64,000 nt of DNA, taken from the NCBI RefSeq assembly GCF_019649055.1, contig NW_026570294.1, positions 645,080 to 709,079 of the forward strand. The letters are read 5' to 3'. The notes under the pieces are model-generated. The model searched no databases and had not been told where the DNA came from. It worked only from the letters and a program-made list of their open reading frames with translations. The translations under genes were made by a program, and so were the position numbers. Source of the DNA: Paramacrobiotus metropolitanus. Lineage: Eukaryota > Tardigrada > Eutardigrada > Parachela > Macrobiotidae. This document shows, in pieces, positions 10,901 to 26,200 of this stretch (its first letter is position 1; each line of letters starts with the position of its first letter).

Positions 10901-13424
10901 CCATCTCTCTTATGTTCAACAGCAATGAATGTGTTTTTTATTCTCGCGCTCTTGTGAATTGTGAGTAATCATAAAGTATTTAGAAATTTAAGTTAATCAG
11001 TTAGAAAGGCAACTAAAATACCTTTTCTTAGACATTACAGGCTACATGTGATGGAAAATCGCATTCTGACGACGCCGTAAGAACTGCCGCAAAGTAACCG
11101 ATTTGCTGGGACTCGAGCGTTAAACGGTTAATGTTCTGGCTTTTTACCTGTTGTCCAATTAAATGTCGTTTGCATAATTTCGGCAAAAGCTTGAAAAGTG
11201 CAGTGGGAGTGTAGCCTGCAAAACCGTGTATACAGGGGGAAAAAGCAGGCTACTCGACCCATTCCCTTTACTGCTGTCGTCAGCCGGCTAGAGTTTTACG
11301 TTGTGGCTAAACATGGTGCTTTATGTACCGCGCCTGATTTAACCATATGTACTGCCGTAACGTCATACTCCAGCCGGGTGACGGCAGCAGTGCCGTGAAT
11401 TGGTTCGACTGACATGGTTTTCCCCCCTAAATGTGTTATTGTTTCAAGATGATTTCGATGCTTAGTATTTATACTTTATGTAAAGTCCAGTGTCAAAACG
11501 CCCAAGTAGATCCGTGCCGTTAAAGTTTTTTCTATATTAAAAACCTTGAAAACGTTTTGCTGATGCGATTTTTTTGTTAGGCATTGGGAAAATTATTCAC
11601 GAATCAAGTCTGCTGTTTACCTAAAACGTAAACTCGATATTAAACAAATATTCTTTCCGTACACTGCGTTAATAAGTAGGAGAGCAAGGGGCCTCGTCCA
11701 GTAGACTTTCTCCGTGACCCGCAGCAAATCCCCTTGTAAATCGTACAAGAAATGACCTTTCTCCACTCCATCATAGAATGTGAAGTAGCCATATCTAGAC
11801 CCACAACCAGTGCAACGCAAGCTGTACTCGTAACAAAAGCCAACGGTCTTTTGCAGATCGTATATCTGAACCTAAGGGCAACAAAACTAATAAAAAACTT
11901 GTGAGGAGATGAGGCATACTGGTGCTGGTATTTCTTATCGAACCGATAAAAGGTAACTTTGAAAAAACCGCTCACACCCAAAAACTGTGGTAACACACCG
12001 TTGCAGTGGCTGGGTAAACGTCGCATCAATAGATACATATGTTCTGATTTTCTAATTAGAGTATGTGCCGATGCATGCTGGAGTACCAGATTCTGCTTTT
12101 GCTAAGCTCAAAAGACTACGGTTCTGTTTAATAAAATTTTTTGCTAATTCGCTAATTTGCAACCGGCAGAACTTATAATTACTAGTAATTTTGTAAATAG
12201 CCTGAAAGACCTACAATACAAAATGCTTACTGCATTAATACACTGCAATAGTACTTAGTGCTATATAATCATATAAGTGTGCCATGGCTAGATACATACG
12301 AATCTCACCTGTTTTGCCGATTTAAGGCCAACTAATTGCCGAGCAATCCTTTCGCTGCTTTTCCCGGCATAGTGACAATCATAACAGCATGTTGTATTTG
12401 GAGGACACAGGTACACTGCATCCGCAAAGGTTTCCGGCTTTTCGAGCATTTGTGGCATGTATTCTTGTAAACTACTGAGAAAATCTGGCACATGGTCCTC
12501 GTCAATCCCGAATACGCAGCCGAAAATCTGAAAAGCTTACAAATCAAAACTTATTCACCTGTGGCACGATTTGTTTTAGAAAAAACGAGATCGAATTGTT
12601 TTGTTTGCAGTCTTAGTAGTATTTTGTAGGCAGCCTGTGGATACCCTGTAGTCACTGTGGGTTTCTTTGTCTTGTCTCTGTTCTTGTCTTAGTTGGTTTT
12701 TGGAACTTGATGCGTATTCACTTGCTGTATATTGTTTAACTGCAGGTGTACATAGTTTTATAAAGACAGCTTCCATAAACTCCTTTGAAGTTTCTGCGTG
12801 TGCGTAGTCATCCGTTTGCCGTATTGTGGACACCGTTTGCCGACTGTTTCTACAGGGTGCCACACTGCCACGGTTGTTTGTCTACAGGCTGTTAGCACAC
12901 GACTACCGTGACTACATAAGGAAATTAAATCTCTGTTTCTCTCTTTCGTACGGAATAAGTCGTGTATTATAATATAATACATGACTCAATCCGTAAGAAA
13001 GACAAAAACAATGATTTAATTATAGTACTTCAAATTTAATTATACTATATTAAAGTACTTCAATGGACGGGATGTGCGGGTAAATCGTATTTATTAACTA
13101 TTGCTGTTCGCTTTTAGACGAACGAAAGACGTACGGCAACCGTCAAATCAGTAGTCAAATCTTTAACTATTTCAATCTCGGTATGTACGTACGTTATAAA
13201 TTTTCAGCCTGCAATGTAATTTAAGAATCATTAGCTGTATCCGTTAAAATAGTATTAACACGCATTTATCACACGAAAGAAGGACCACATTTACGCCACG
13301 CGCATTCTGATTACCTTCATCGTCTCTTTTTCCAGCACAGACGAAGGCATTGTATGGTAAACGCGGCGAAAGTTAAGGAGTTTATCAATATCGATGTCCC
13401 ATCCCGCTGCGGAGACTTCCATCT
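7960..13424 (-). CDS. Multi-exon Cys-cluster protein resembling KDZ-transposase-derived genes
   Basis: Coding patches with plausible splice sites follow one another on minus. They are a start exon near 13424-13317 (MEVSAAGWDIDIDKLLN), a CPPNTTCCYDC cluster near 12400, CTGCGSRYGYFTFYDG near 11800, and a Cys/His block near 10600-10450 (GLWKFGHRHC). Next come CENEPVKNSAFCVEC and GIFAFVSACG near 9920-9600, ESLSQVY and CYDNMYDLL near 8520-8400, and the terminal exon 8345-7960 with CHPHVTDPNPMAAEQAFSWI. Cys clusters, a YDN motif and a C-terminal HP-x-DPN-x-EQ-FSW block recall the KDZ DNA-transposase group and its host-captured derivatives. I cannot assign catalytic acidic residues. It could be a live transposase, a domesticated gene or a decaying copy. 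Confidence 0.45.
8745..9563. mobile_element. Fold-back/MITE-like element with ~190-bp inverted arms
   Basis: The sequence from CCAGGGCACATTCCGG at about 8747 rightward to about 8935 is the diverged reverse complement of 9375-9560, which ends CCGGAATGTGCCCTGG. Shared landmarks in both arms include AAGCATCCTA and a GTATAACGCG word. The middle is unique and AT-rich. No transposase is encoded, and I could not match a target-site duplication. The element lies within an intron of the minus-strand Cys-cluster gene, and its right end sits about 10 bp from that gene's exon edge. Confidence 0.65.
10750..11600. other. No gene recognised; possibly intronic to the Cys-cluster gene
   Basis: One minus-strand patch near 11398-11300 (VTRLEYDVTAVHMVKSG) looks mildly coding, but I could not place splice sites. 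Otherwise the stretch is AT-rich without motifs. Confidence 0.3.
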
Positions 13425-14034
13425 TTGCTTACTTACTAAATTTTTGAAAATGTTGTAAACACTTCAACCCAATTTTTATTGTTATCATTCAGCGAACTTT
13501 ACTGTGGATGGTGTAATGCTGAACTACTAAGGGACTACAGAAACACGAAATATACATTCAAATCTTTGCACTGCTTGCTTGAATTTCATATAATAGCAAT
13601 AAGCGACAGTTTTTGGAATCGTGAAAACGGCCGGCTCTAACCGTCGCGCGTTCGAATTCCTTGTTTTGATATGTGTGCTTGCAACTGCAGTTGCCGCTTG
13701 TTATTTAAAAAATTCTTGAAATTCCATTGCTTTGGTGCCCTGGATGCATACGTATCGTAATCGTACAAGTGTTCACAAAACAAAATCATCGAAGTGGCTA
13801 GTTATCGCAGATCAATTTATCCAGCTGTTGGCATTGTTTACATAGTTTTGTTCGGCGAGTGAGTGGTGCTTTCACTGCAGCAGCAAGAAAACACGTTCAA
13901 AAACCACTGATCTGCGGATCGCATAACTTTTATAAATCATTAATTTTTCTTGAAATTTTGCAATTTCAAGCTCGCAGCGGTATTTCATGCCGCGCTGTTC
14001 GCTGTGGTGAATTAGCTTTGACATCTTTCTCATT

Positions 14035-15703
<1,669 letters not shown>

Positions 15704-16197
15704 GGGTATCCCCGTGTGTCATTGCACTCGTAAACCGTAGTTACCGCCGAGCATATGGCCAGCTTGGTCACAAAAATTAAAGGATAATCTGCAATAAGAG
15801 CTAATAATTCATTTAAAAATCGCTTTTGTGTACAACAAACTGGTGCAAAATATTGAAGTGATGCGATTTTCCATAAGGAGCACGTGCGGATAGGTTCGAA
15901 CCTAATTTAGCGAACGACCGTTTTACATTTCCAACATAGATGTGAAAATAGCATTGTTACTCATACGCCGAACTCCACTTTAACATTACCTGCTGTAATA
16001 TTGTTATTTACTGTAATTAAAAGGACCAAGTCGATAGAGCATTACTTTTTCAAGGTGAGGTGGTTGCAGCGCGTGATTAGAAACTACGGTCAACTGTTAA
16101 GTGTAAAAAACACCTGCTTTAGCATTACAGCTGTGTGCAATTAACCACAGTTGAGCTTAATGTTTACAAAACATTGAGCGCGTACAAGATGATAGTA

Positions 16198-16620
16198 TTG
16201 ATGAATACTGACCATTCTGGTGTGCTGTGAAACACCCCTACCAAGGGCGACACCCCTACACCGAATGCATCTGGGGTGCAAACCTGCTTGAGGTCTGCAC
16301 AGCAGATGCATGAGCGATACACTCCCGTCGCAGCTGTGCAGCCGTGCTGCACGCGTGCTCACCTGCACAGGCAGCTGCAGCTGCGCTGCGAGTCTCCCTG
16401 AGATTCGCACAGCACGTGTATCAGCGATACACTGGAGCCGCCGTCATGCAGCACACAGCACGCGTGTTCACTCAGCCGCCATAGCAACAGACAGACAGGC
16501 ACACATACACACACACACACGCTTTCCCACTCTCCTCTCTATCTCCTCTCTATGTCTCCTGCAAGCACGCCATGCCGTTATACTCTGCATATGCAGCGCA
16601 GTGTGACAGCAAGCGGAGTT
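16198..16620 (+). mobile_element. hAT-related terminal/subterminal repeat (solo fragment)
   Basis: The segment is the diverged reverse complement of about 50640-51005, next to hAT transposase remains. For example CATTCTGGTGTGCTGTGA here matches the complement of the 50.97-kb copy. Both share Pst-like CAGCTGC/GCAGCTG words, paired 'AGCGATACAC' words and a terminal (CA)n/(TG)n tract. No coding sequence accompanies this copy. Confidence 0.65.
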
Positions 16621-16799
16621 CTTCGCTGATTTATTTTTCCAGCTAACGCCTGGGTTTCCGCGGTGTTACTGCAACACTGCTATAGCGATTTTTCATTTCT
16701 GGTAAAACCTGATTAGATATAATTATCTGCGTCACGTATGATGAAGAATAGTGTGGAAACGGAGTGATGGTTGTGTTGTGATATTTATCCGCTATTAAA

Positions 16800-18257
16800 A
16801 CAGATATGCCACGTACGGCCTAGTGAAGTCTCCTGCGCAGGTAAGTGCCCTGTTCGCCGCCACTTACCCCTTAATGACGAGCTGATCGACTGACTTGCGC
16901 TAACGAACCAGCGATCAGCAGCAGTCTAGCAACCGTACGAGTGACGAACCGCAGCTGATGTTGCTGACTTACGTTGCGGCTTAACGCTGCGAGCTGTTGG
17001 CGCCTATCATTGTTGAGCGTGTTGACTGCGTTGCAGGTTGTATTCTCCTCGTTCGTTCCGTTCGTTCACTGACTTGGCAGTGGTTTCGGGACTGTCTTCT
17101 GTCCCAACTGAGCCCCATCGCCTCACCCTGAACCTTGACGATCCCTGTTCTCCCTCACTGGATTCCGTGGAAACAGTACTCTAGTAAGTCATTGTACCGC
17201 ATCGTTTTTCTACTTCTTACGGATATTCTGCTACCAGATTTTTAATAACTATTATTATTATTTGTTATCTCTTAATATTATTATTATTTTAATTATTATT
17301 ATTATTATTTGATATTTGTTATTACGATAATTATTAATTTTTTAAATTGTTTTAAATGTCCACCGTAGCTGCCGTGTCCTCCGCCCCGGGAGACCGTGTG
17401 TGTTTAGCCCTTGTCTGCCTGTCCACCCGTGAATTCCCGCAGGTGCACTTCATCCTTGCGCCTGACCCCGCCCCTGGCGACCGTGTGTGTGGAACCGTTG
17501 CCTCCCCGTCCGCCCGTGAATTCCCACACGCGCCCCGCCTCCCACCGGCACAGACGCAGACAGACTGTCCGCTTCCCAGTCTCCTTCCCTCCTACCGGCT
17601 CTGCCATTCCGCGCACATCCCCCGCCCGCGCGCGCGCTCCTGCCTGTGCCCACCTGCCCCGTCCATCTCGGAGCCGGTTCAGACTGCAAGGACTTTACAG
17701 TTCTAGCACTGACCGTTCGCGACAACGACAAGGACTTAACAGTTCTAGTCTGTCGCAGCTGCAAGGATCGGTTAGATTCTAGCAGGGTAAACAGCAGGTA
17801 CACACATATTTTTTTGTTATTTATCCCTGCCGGCCGTATTTATACAAAGCAGGCCGTACATATATAAGGCCGTACTTATAAATATGTCCTTTCATAATTT
17901 TGACAACTTATTTAGTAAATTATTTATTTAGTATTACTTATTAGTAAATTGTTTATTTATTTATTTAATGATTCATTTAGTATTTGATCAGTCCTTCCAT
18001 AACTTATTTAGTAAAATTCAATTAATGGGCCGCCGCGGAATAATAGCAGGCGTGTTACGATAATGATGGTATTACTTGCAGTTGTCTGCCAAATTGGCAT
18101 GCGCGTTTGGGTTTTATTTTGATGAGGTGATTTTTTGGTTCAGTTATTTATTGGGCGCACATCGCGCCCTCACATATAGCTTACCGTAATACTTATTTTA
18201 ATAAAATCTATTAATCTTATTGCTTTCCCTGTGCTAACCGTTGCCTTGCAGAGTAGT
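16800..18257 (+). promoter_or_regulatory. Likely 5' leader/promoter region of the SGNH-like gene, with a GC-rich internal duplication
   Basis: Consensus splice signals (for example GTAAGT near 16840 and TTGCAG near 18250) and a GC-rich C/T-biased block at 17,370-17,700 suggest spliced 5' leader sequence. Within it a unit around GACCGTGTGTGT...CCCGTGAATTCCC occurs twice about 100 bp apart. Open frames here are biased-composition artefacts in my judgement. Confidence 0.25.
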
Positions 18258-19829
18258 ATGGCATCCACATCGTCATCGTCGCCCTCCACGCCCGCCATGC
18301 CACCCGGAGATCACCGATCGCCGTTCTACCAGCTACTGCCGCGCGACAACAAGCAGCCGGCCAAGGTGGACCGTGTGGCAAACCTGCGTGACGCGCGTAC
18401 CGTCTTCGCTACAGACTCGCAGGGGCCACCCGTCCTGCTCTGCGCGGACCGCAACTCCAACACTCAGCCGCAGGAAGATCTACGCGGCTTCCGCCACCCC
18501 GACACCCGTCCTGGCCGCATCTTCAGCAGCCTGCAGGATGGGCAGATCTGCGTAGTGTCGCAGAGCGGCGCGAGCATGGGCGGCGTGCTGGACAATGTGG
18601 CACAGTGGTTTCGCGATGTGTATGGCCATCACCACCACCACGGCCACCAACACCACCCCTCCAGCAGCAGCAGCAGCAGCAGCGGTAGCCGCCGACACCG
18701 TGACGACGGCGCCCGTGGCCAGGACGTCCGGCCGTCCAAGGACTGGATTTCCCGGCCGTCAGGGGAACCGAAGAAGCGCCTGGTCTTGGTGGCCGGGACC
18801 AATAACCTTCAGTCCTTCTGGCGGGACGGCGCGTGTGGATCGGCGGCTCGTGATGTGGAGGGGGCGAAGTACAGCATCTCCGCCTGCCGGGATGCGATGG
18901 AGAAGTGGTTTGATGAGATCTTTATCGTCAGCCTGCCGTTTCAGGGAGTGGACCAACGATTTCGCCATCGCGAGCAGGACCAGCGGCGCCATCATCCCGC
19001 ACCCCCACGTTCTTGCGAGCGCAACCTGGACGCATGCATGGACGCCGTGGCGGCCATGAATGACATGCTGGACAATTTCTGCCATCGCGCCACCCGCACC
19101 TACCGCACTATCTGGCGGTTCATCCAGCTGGCCCCTGATGATGTTGTGCTTCGCAAGGACGGTCTGCATTGGGCTCACAGCCCATCCATGTATAGAACCT
19201 TTCACGCTGAAGTGTCGCGGGCGGTTGAGATGGCGGACGATGGTACGTACGTACGAAGTCAACGTGTAGATGTTTATAGGAAACACATTATTGATCGTGT
19301 GACTGTTTGACCTTTGCCCGTTTATGTATCATCCAATATCAATTCCTAACCTGTTTTCTGTTAAATAGAGCGCCGAAGCGCCGCCGAGCTGGCCGTGAAG
19401 CAGGACCGCGATAAGATCAGCACCCTCGCTGCCGGATTGGATACCGCGCGGACTCAAGGCGCCGCTCATGAGCGCCGCTGCCAGGAGGAGGCGGGTGTGT
19501 CGTTTGGCCACATGAAGGCGGACCTGTACGGCGAGGTCGAGGCACAGAAGGTCCAACTGCGCCGCCTGCATCAGCAGGTGACGCGGGAGTTGAGTGACTT
19601 GCGGGGAATTCGGGAAGATCTGGAGCAGCAGAAACGCGCCAAGGCGGTTGAGGAAGCCAAGGAGGCTGCTAGGAAGGCGCGCAATAAGCGGAGCAATGGC
19701 AAGCGGCGGGTGAAGCGGCGTGCGGAGTGGGCGGCCGACTCAACCTTCTGCCGGAACGTGCGTTTGGCGCGGGAGTGGCTGGCACCGAATGGCGATATCG
19801 ACAGATATCTGCGGGGGAAACGGCAGTAG
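18258..19829 (+). CDS. SGNH/GDSL-hydrolase-like protein with C-terminal coiled coil
   Basis: The start is the ATG at 18258, just after a TTGCAG acceptor. The frame is open to a donor at 19243 and resumes at 19369 after TAAATAG in matching phase. The stop is at 19829. Three SGNH-type blocks appear in order: FATDSQG (block I Ser), LVLVAGTNNL (block III, GxN) and KDGLHWAHSP (block V, DxxH). The family hydrolyses esters; a nucleophile-His pair is visible here. A His-rich plus poly-Ser insertion (about residues 130-150) separates blocks I and III. The second exon is a long charged coiled coil ending in a basic segment. No signal peptide is visible. SGNH domains also occur in retroelement ORF1 proteins, but no reverse transcriptase lies nearby. 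Confidence 0.5.
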
Positions 19830-20225
19830 TGTGGATTGGCTGCAAGTAGTTCTTTTCTTTTGCGCGGGATGTTTTTCTGTTACTGGTAGTGGTGTGGTTA
19901 GTTGTGGCTGTCTGGCTGTCATGTTTAATCATAAATTCGTCCATTTAACATTGTTGTGGGGAGGTGAAAATGTCTTGTTATGGCTACGGTATGCTCTACA
20001 GTGTAATACAAAAAATAATACAACAGCATAGTAGTGTAATAAGTGTAATAATACAACAGCATAGTATCGGTAGCGGCATACGTTGTGCTAGTAGTCATAC
20101 ATAGTTATACAATAGCAAAACATGATTATATAAAGTAATGCCCGATAATGGTGTGCGCCAATTAAATTCAGTATTGTTTCATTCATTCATACTCATACTA
20201 AGCCAGATGACGTTCCGTATTAGAA

Positions 20226-23200
20226 ATGTCGTGGAAGCGCGCAGTAAGCCTTCAACGAGACCATGAGCAAGCGCTGGCCGATGAAGCTGGAAGAGCTTTC
20301 TGCATTCCGTTGGGGGGTTCTACGAGGAGAGAGTCCGAATTTCAAGAAGCCTTGGACTGCCTACATCGTGCAACCGACGCTAATTTTTCGCAAAACACGA
20401 AATCAAACCCGCCGGTAATGTGTAGGCCCTCAGCTTTACCCGCTAATCACTTTAAGGAATGTTAAGTAGTTGACAAGTAGCTTGGTCCACTGCAGGAGCG
20501 CACAGCCGTAGGAAGCGCTGCGGCTTCCGCTGTCAGTGACACTTCCGCAATGCCGCACTCGCCATTACCGCAAGCCTCGCTTGGCCAAAGCAGCGAGGAG
20601 AGCGCGTCCACCTTCCACTGTCCAGCTGATACCACTGTCTCTCCGATAATACCGGCGGCATCTGCGGCGCTCGAGGAGGAGTCCACAACCACCACAGCTG
20701 GGCCAACTCTCGAGAACACATCCGACGATGTACCGGCGTTGCGGCCCGTTGCCATAGTTAGTTGCATATTTAATGGGCACCTATTTTTGCAGACCGACCA
20801 GCTACTACCCGGCCGACTAGTCATAGATGATGATGATGATGACCATATCACCGACGCTGCTGTCGCGGGTGACGGCGTCGCGGCTTCTTCCTCCACTGTT
20901 ACCGACCCCGCCGTTGACGCTCGCTCTGCGCCATCTTTCACTGTGCAGGCTGACGAGGCTTGTGCGATCAACGACCACGAATCCGGCAGCTCGACCGAAG
21001 AGCCGGTGTTTCAGTCGTCTCTCGCAACCGAGCCCATACCAACTTCCGCGCAGCCGACGGCGCCACTTGGAGAGCCGATGACGTTGGATGAGGCGCCAGC
21101 GCCAGAGGTAGCAGCAGCATCCACCGGCGCGCCACCACGGTACCTATGCCGGCCCGCATTGCCACCGGAAGAGGTCCACACTCTACGTGAACAAATGATT
21201 GTAAGGCGCGCATTAGTAGCTGCAGCTGTGTAGCTGGTATTGTAAACGAGTAGGATTTTTTTATTTAAAAAGGTACCTCCGGAGGAAGGCTGGGATGCCG
21301 ATCCGTATCTCCGACCATTGCCGGTAATTAAGTTTCCGATAATGCGTGCCAACTGCGGAGCGCAGTGCAGCAATCTTATCCGCCGTCTTGAACTGGTCAT
21401 GCCTGGCTGGTTTGCTGTCAAGGTGAGTAGTCTTTCGGCTTTGCAGTTGAGATATACCGGCTACCATGATGAGAATAAACACCGTCGCACTTCTCTCTTC
21501 TACGCAGATTGACACCAACGATGACCTGATTTATAAGCCTTTAGAGCTTGAAGGTAGCTCGGAATTTCTGAAGCATGTCAAGGAAGGACATGTGCAGTAT
21601 ACACAGTCAAAGGTCACTCGAATCCATAAGGAAATTATTGAAGTCCGCTCGACGGACGCGACACGTAAGCCGCTGGCCGGGATGTCCTGGACGGAATTTA
21701 TCGCCGCCAACGCCGCAGAATTCGAATCCCTGAACGACCTCGTTCCACATGTCCGCCCGGAAATGGAGAAACTCCTGGCCGATTCCGGCTTCCCGCAGGA
21801 GATTAAGGAATTCTACATAGCTGTAGCCCAGTTGGCAGCTACTCAGGATACCGACAAGAAGGTCTACGCCAAGTACGCCCACCTGAGCCCGAAGCTGTTG
21901 TCGAATGTAAGTTGTTGCCGGAAGTGCCTGCCGGTGCTGTTGCCTCTCTATGCAATAGTTATGTGTATGTGTTTTCAGCTGCCCGACTGGTCGGGCCTGG
22001 TCTGTCTCGTCCGTATGATGGACGCCACGCATGGCGTTCACCAGGCACGAGCAGGAATCAACCAGGAGGAGTTAATCGGCTCTGTGGGTGGCGTCTCGAT
22101 ATTCTGCCTGCACTGCGAAGATATTCTTCTGTCTTCATTCAACTTTAACCTGTGCGGAGTGAAGAAAATCCTGATCTGCTGTCATCCGGATGATGGGCCG
22201 ACCGTCCAGCAAACGGTGAAGGATATCTACGTCAACGAGCTGAAATACAAGCCGGAGGACATTTGCGACCAGCTTACAATCGGGCACCACCACAAGTCGG
22301 TGTTCCCGCTGAAGCTGGCACAGCGTTTGCGCCAGATGAAGAAGGTGGTATATTATGCAATGTTAGGTCCAGGGCAGGGGTTTGTTTTGCGACCAAATAC
22401 ACCACATTGGGGTGGACAGATTGGTGCGAACTTTGCCGTGGCCATCAACGTTGCCGACCCGGAAAAGTTTCCCGAGGAAATTTTGGATCCGAAGAAGTAT
22501 ATCCAATGCCAGGACGACAAAGATACTTTATTAGACCCGACGTCCAAAAGCGCTGTCGGTTTTGACGACACGGAGACGCCGAAAATTCTGCAGGCTACAG
22601 GTCGGAAGTACAAGGAGGACATGATTGCGAAAAACTGGCCGGACCATCCCACAGTGGAAGATTTCCCACTATCGGTTCCCACATTGTACCAAATCACCAA
22701 CGAAGCCGACCGAGAGATATTGCGGAGCTATCCGACAGCACCGGAAGTGATGGCCAAGCGGTACCTTTTCTCTGGCCGGATATCCGCTGCGCATATTTGC
22801 CTGGACTTCAACGTGCTGGGTGTCAGGCCGGAGAGTGTAATTTTCATTCACGACTTGCGGTGCGCAATGAGTGAGCAGAAGGTGACGGAAAATGGGGTGG
22901 ATTGGCAGTTCCTTGTAGCGGTATTCTCCACTGATGACCCTAAAGACATTAAGCAGGCGCTTGTCGAAGACAGACAGGGAGTGGTGCTGCTTGACGGCGT
23001 CCAGCGATTTTCGGCCAGCACCCGGCAACCCTTCAATTTTCAGTACTTCTCCGTGATTGTCCTCCTGAATCCCAGCAACTCTGATCTTGAACAAATACAG
23101 GTGCAGCAGACGCTGAACCATGAGAATCCAACCTTAAAACCAAGCGGGTTCCAGTGTATTCTGTTTTTGCGGCGGGTTTTCACCAGCGTTGTCGCGGCCT

Positions 23201-26200
23201 TTACTGCGGATCATCCCGATGTCCCCCTGGAATCTCTCCATACTGTTTACGCGGGAGTGCGCGATACGAACGTGGAGAAGACGTTTAAACGCATGTTTCT
23301 CCTGGAAATGGTGAAGGTATACAGCGCCTTCCAGATTCTCCTCAATGAAGAAGAAGATTCCGTTAATGGAGCAGAGCACAAAAGGCTGACCATAATGTTT
23401 TGCGCAATGCGGAAGGTCGCTCAAATCCCGGACACCTGCATCAAGCAGCTGGAGCTGCTGTATGGTTTCGACACCATCGTGCTGAAGCATGAAATGGGAT
23501 TTGACGAAGCTACAGGGACTTACCATAAGCGGTACTTGGGTGAGTACATCACTCCCACAAAACTGGCCCAGATTCTACCGACCCGACCAAAAGATCGAGA
23601 CACGTCGGAGTACTCAAAAATGTTTCCAACGCGAGAACACTTGTACGACTTCTTCAGCTTCCTCGTCGACCTGTTGGTGCGTGAGATCGACCGGCAAAGG
23701 TTTTCCGCTGTCAAAGAATGGAATCAGTGGGTAAGAATATACATATTTCAGGATTTTCAATGTTGCCATCGTCGTCAGCGGTATCATCTTTGGCTTGATT
23801 GTCTGTTCGTAATTAAAACTCGTCTGTAGGTACCAAAATGGCAGAAATCGAGGCGAGAAACGGTAGAAGCAGCAAACTCAGCGACAAATGCTGCGGCGCC
23901 TAGCAGCATCATGATGAGTCCGACCGGAACGGGGGCAGCACCACCTCCAGAGCCCCCGATCGCACCAAAACCCACGGAAAAGAACGATCCTTTTCTAATC
24001 AGCGTGACGGACGACCAGGGCACTTCATCTGACCGACTGATTGACACTGGGAATGCACCGGCCAGCCACCCGACCACTGTGGACCTTGTCCGATTGGATG
24101 TGTCAGAGGGCAAGCCGCTCGGCGAGCCGAAAGCCCGGGTCAGTTCCACTGGTTTGAGTATGATCACCACCGTCATTCCCAATCAGGGAGCCAATGGACA
24201 GCACTAGCCGCAATTTGCCGGCCGGTTCGGACTTATCCGCCAACCCCGCGGCCGCCTTTGCCGACAGGTCCAACATCACGGAGGAAGCGGTAAAGCCAGT
24301 CGAGACGGACACTGCCAGGGCAGCTGCGGCGGCGAAGCAGAAGCCGGTCGTCGATGCGGGAACCATGAACTCCACCAACAGCCCCCCATCAGCCTGAGCG
24401 TTACCGATCCAACGGCCGATGCCGAACCGAAATCCGGACGCACCGCAAAAACTCCGGAATTGCCGGTCGGTGGGGAAAAAATGGTCACCAGAGCCGCCGC
24501 CGCAGCGAAGGAATTCACCGCAGCAGAGCTGAAGAATACCAAACCGAAGGCCGAGGCTTTGGAATCGGACGACGAAAGCGATGAGGATTACGTTCCAAAT
24601 GGTGGCCCATCGCAGTGGGGTAAGGGCCGGGGAAAGGGGAAAGGCAAGACCAACGGCGGAACCGCGGTAAGGCTTTGCACTGCACATTTCCGGACGCCTG
24701 TATGTACCGGTTAGTTTCTTAGGCTAAATGTTTTCGATATCGACAGAAAAGGCAGAAGTCGGTAAAGCCAGCACCGGCCGCAACCACTGCCGATCCGGAA
24801 TCCGTACCGGCTCCTTCTTCTTCTTCTTCTGCTTCCCATGCCGACGATCCAGATGTTATAATTTTGGACGGCGACGACGATTCGAACCCGGTAAAAAATA
24901 TATATTGTCAGAATTTTTGGCACGGGCGCATAAATAATATTGAATGCTGCTCGGACAGACAACGGCGCGCCATCGTCTGATGCTCAAACGGCTTGGTCGC
25001 CGGATGCCGAATTCCATTGCGCGGCCATTCACGGACGCTACACCGCCTGCGCGCGTTAAAGCAACAGAATGCGTCGAGATTCTGGAGCATACGGCGCGGA
25101 AGGTGGAAGCCATCGTCCATCTCAACGCCAGCCTTTTGGTAAGTTAGTTAGTTAGACCTACCTCTTTGGTCTCGTTGCTTTTGTTACAAAATTCCTAAAA
25201 TCTGCAGAAAATTGCCCGACCGACATTTGTTGGAAAATTCTTCCTCGTACCAGTTCGCAGTGTGTGGCCGGAAATCGTCAAAGTGGTGGCCTTTCCCGAC
25301 GCTAACTCAGCCCTGGCCACTGTTCAAAGCTTCGGTTACCTACAGGAGGGGCGGACAGTGTACGAGTTAGAAGTGAAGGTCGACGGAGCGGGAATTGAAC
25401 TTTCGGTCAACGGGCAGCTTATTGAAGAATATCTTCCAAAATCCTCCGAAAATCGCGCACCACAGCTGAAGCTTGAACTGACGATCGAACAAGCCGATGC
25501 GATTTTCCGGTTGTGGAAGGACTATTATTCATACGATCGCAACCGTTTTCAGATCACTGAATGCGATAACAAAACCGTCTGGGTAAGGAAAGAATACCGG
25601 CTGCAAAGACAAAATATTTTTTTTTGCTTATGATTACCTCTTCGCATGCAGATTTGCCAACCGCCGGACGATACGCAGGTGAAAAGCCTGTTGGATACCG
25701 TTCGCGGGCTCCTGGAAGATTCGAAGTTTCGCCACCCGAAGAATTCCACGGGTTTGTCGGCATTGAAAAAGGTAAGAAAGAGTGGCTTTTTGTCGTGCGG
25801 CTGTGAGCGCGGTATATTACGCCTGTGCCTTTGTGCTCGGCTTCAGATGCTGGCCGAACATACGGATCTCCTTCGACACCTTCGTGACTTTATCCGAATT
25901 CCCGCTATCCGTTGTCTCGAAAGTACGACAAATTCTGACAACACACTCAGCGACACCTTTTACGCGGCCTTCCAAGAGCACTTCAGCATTTACAACGTTC
26001 CTAGCGACGGCCACTGCTTTTTCCATGCAGTGTCCATGGCGGTCTTTCTGGACGGTAGATTCCATCTGCATTTACGCCTGGCGGCAATTGATATTCTGGC
26101 TTCGCGCTATCACGACTTCCTGCCACACTTGCAGTCCCAAGTGCCAGAAAACCATCTCGGTCTGCTTGAAGTCGTCTATCAGACTGCTGTGACTGCCCCG

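Noticed and set aside
17356-17803. Pro/Arg-rich frames on both strands of the GC-rich block
   Set aside because: All frames are open because of base composition and an internal duplication. There is no domain or consistent splice context beyond a likely 5' leader.
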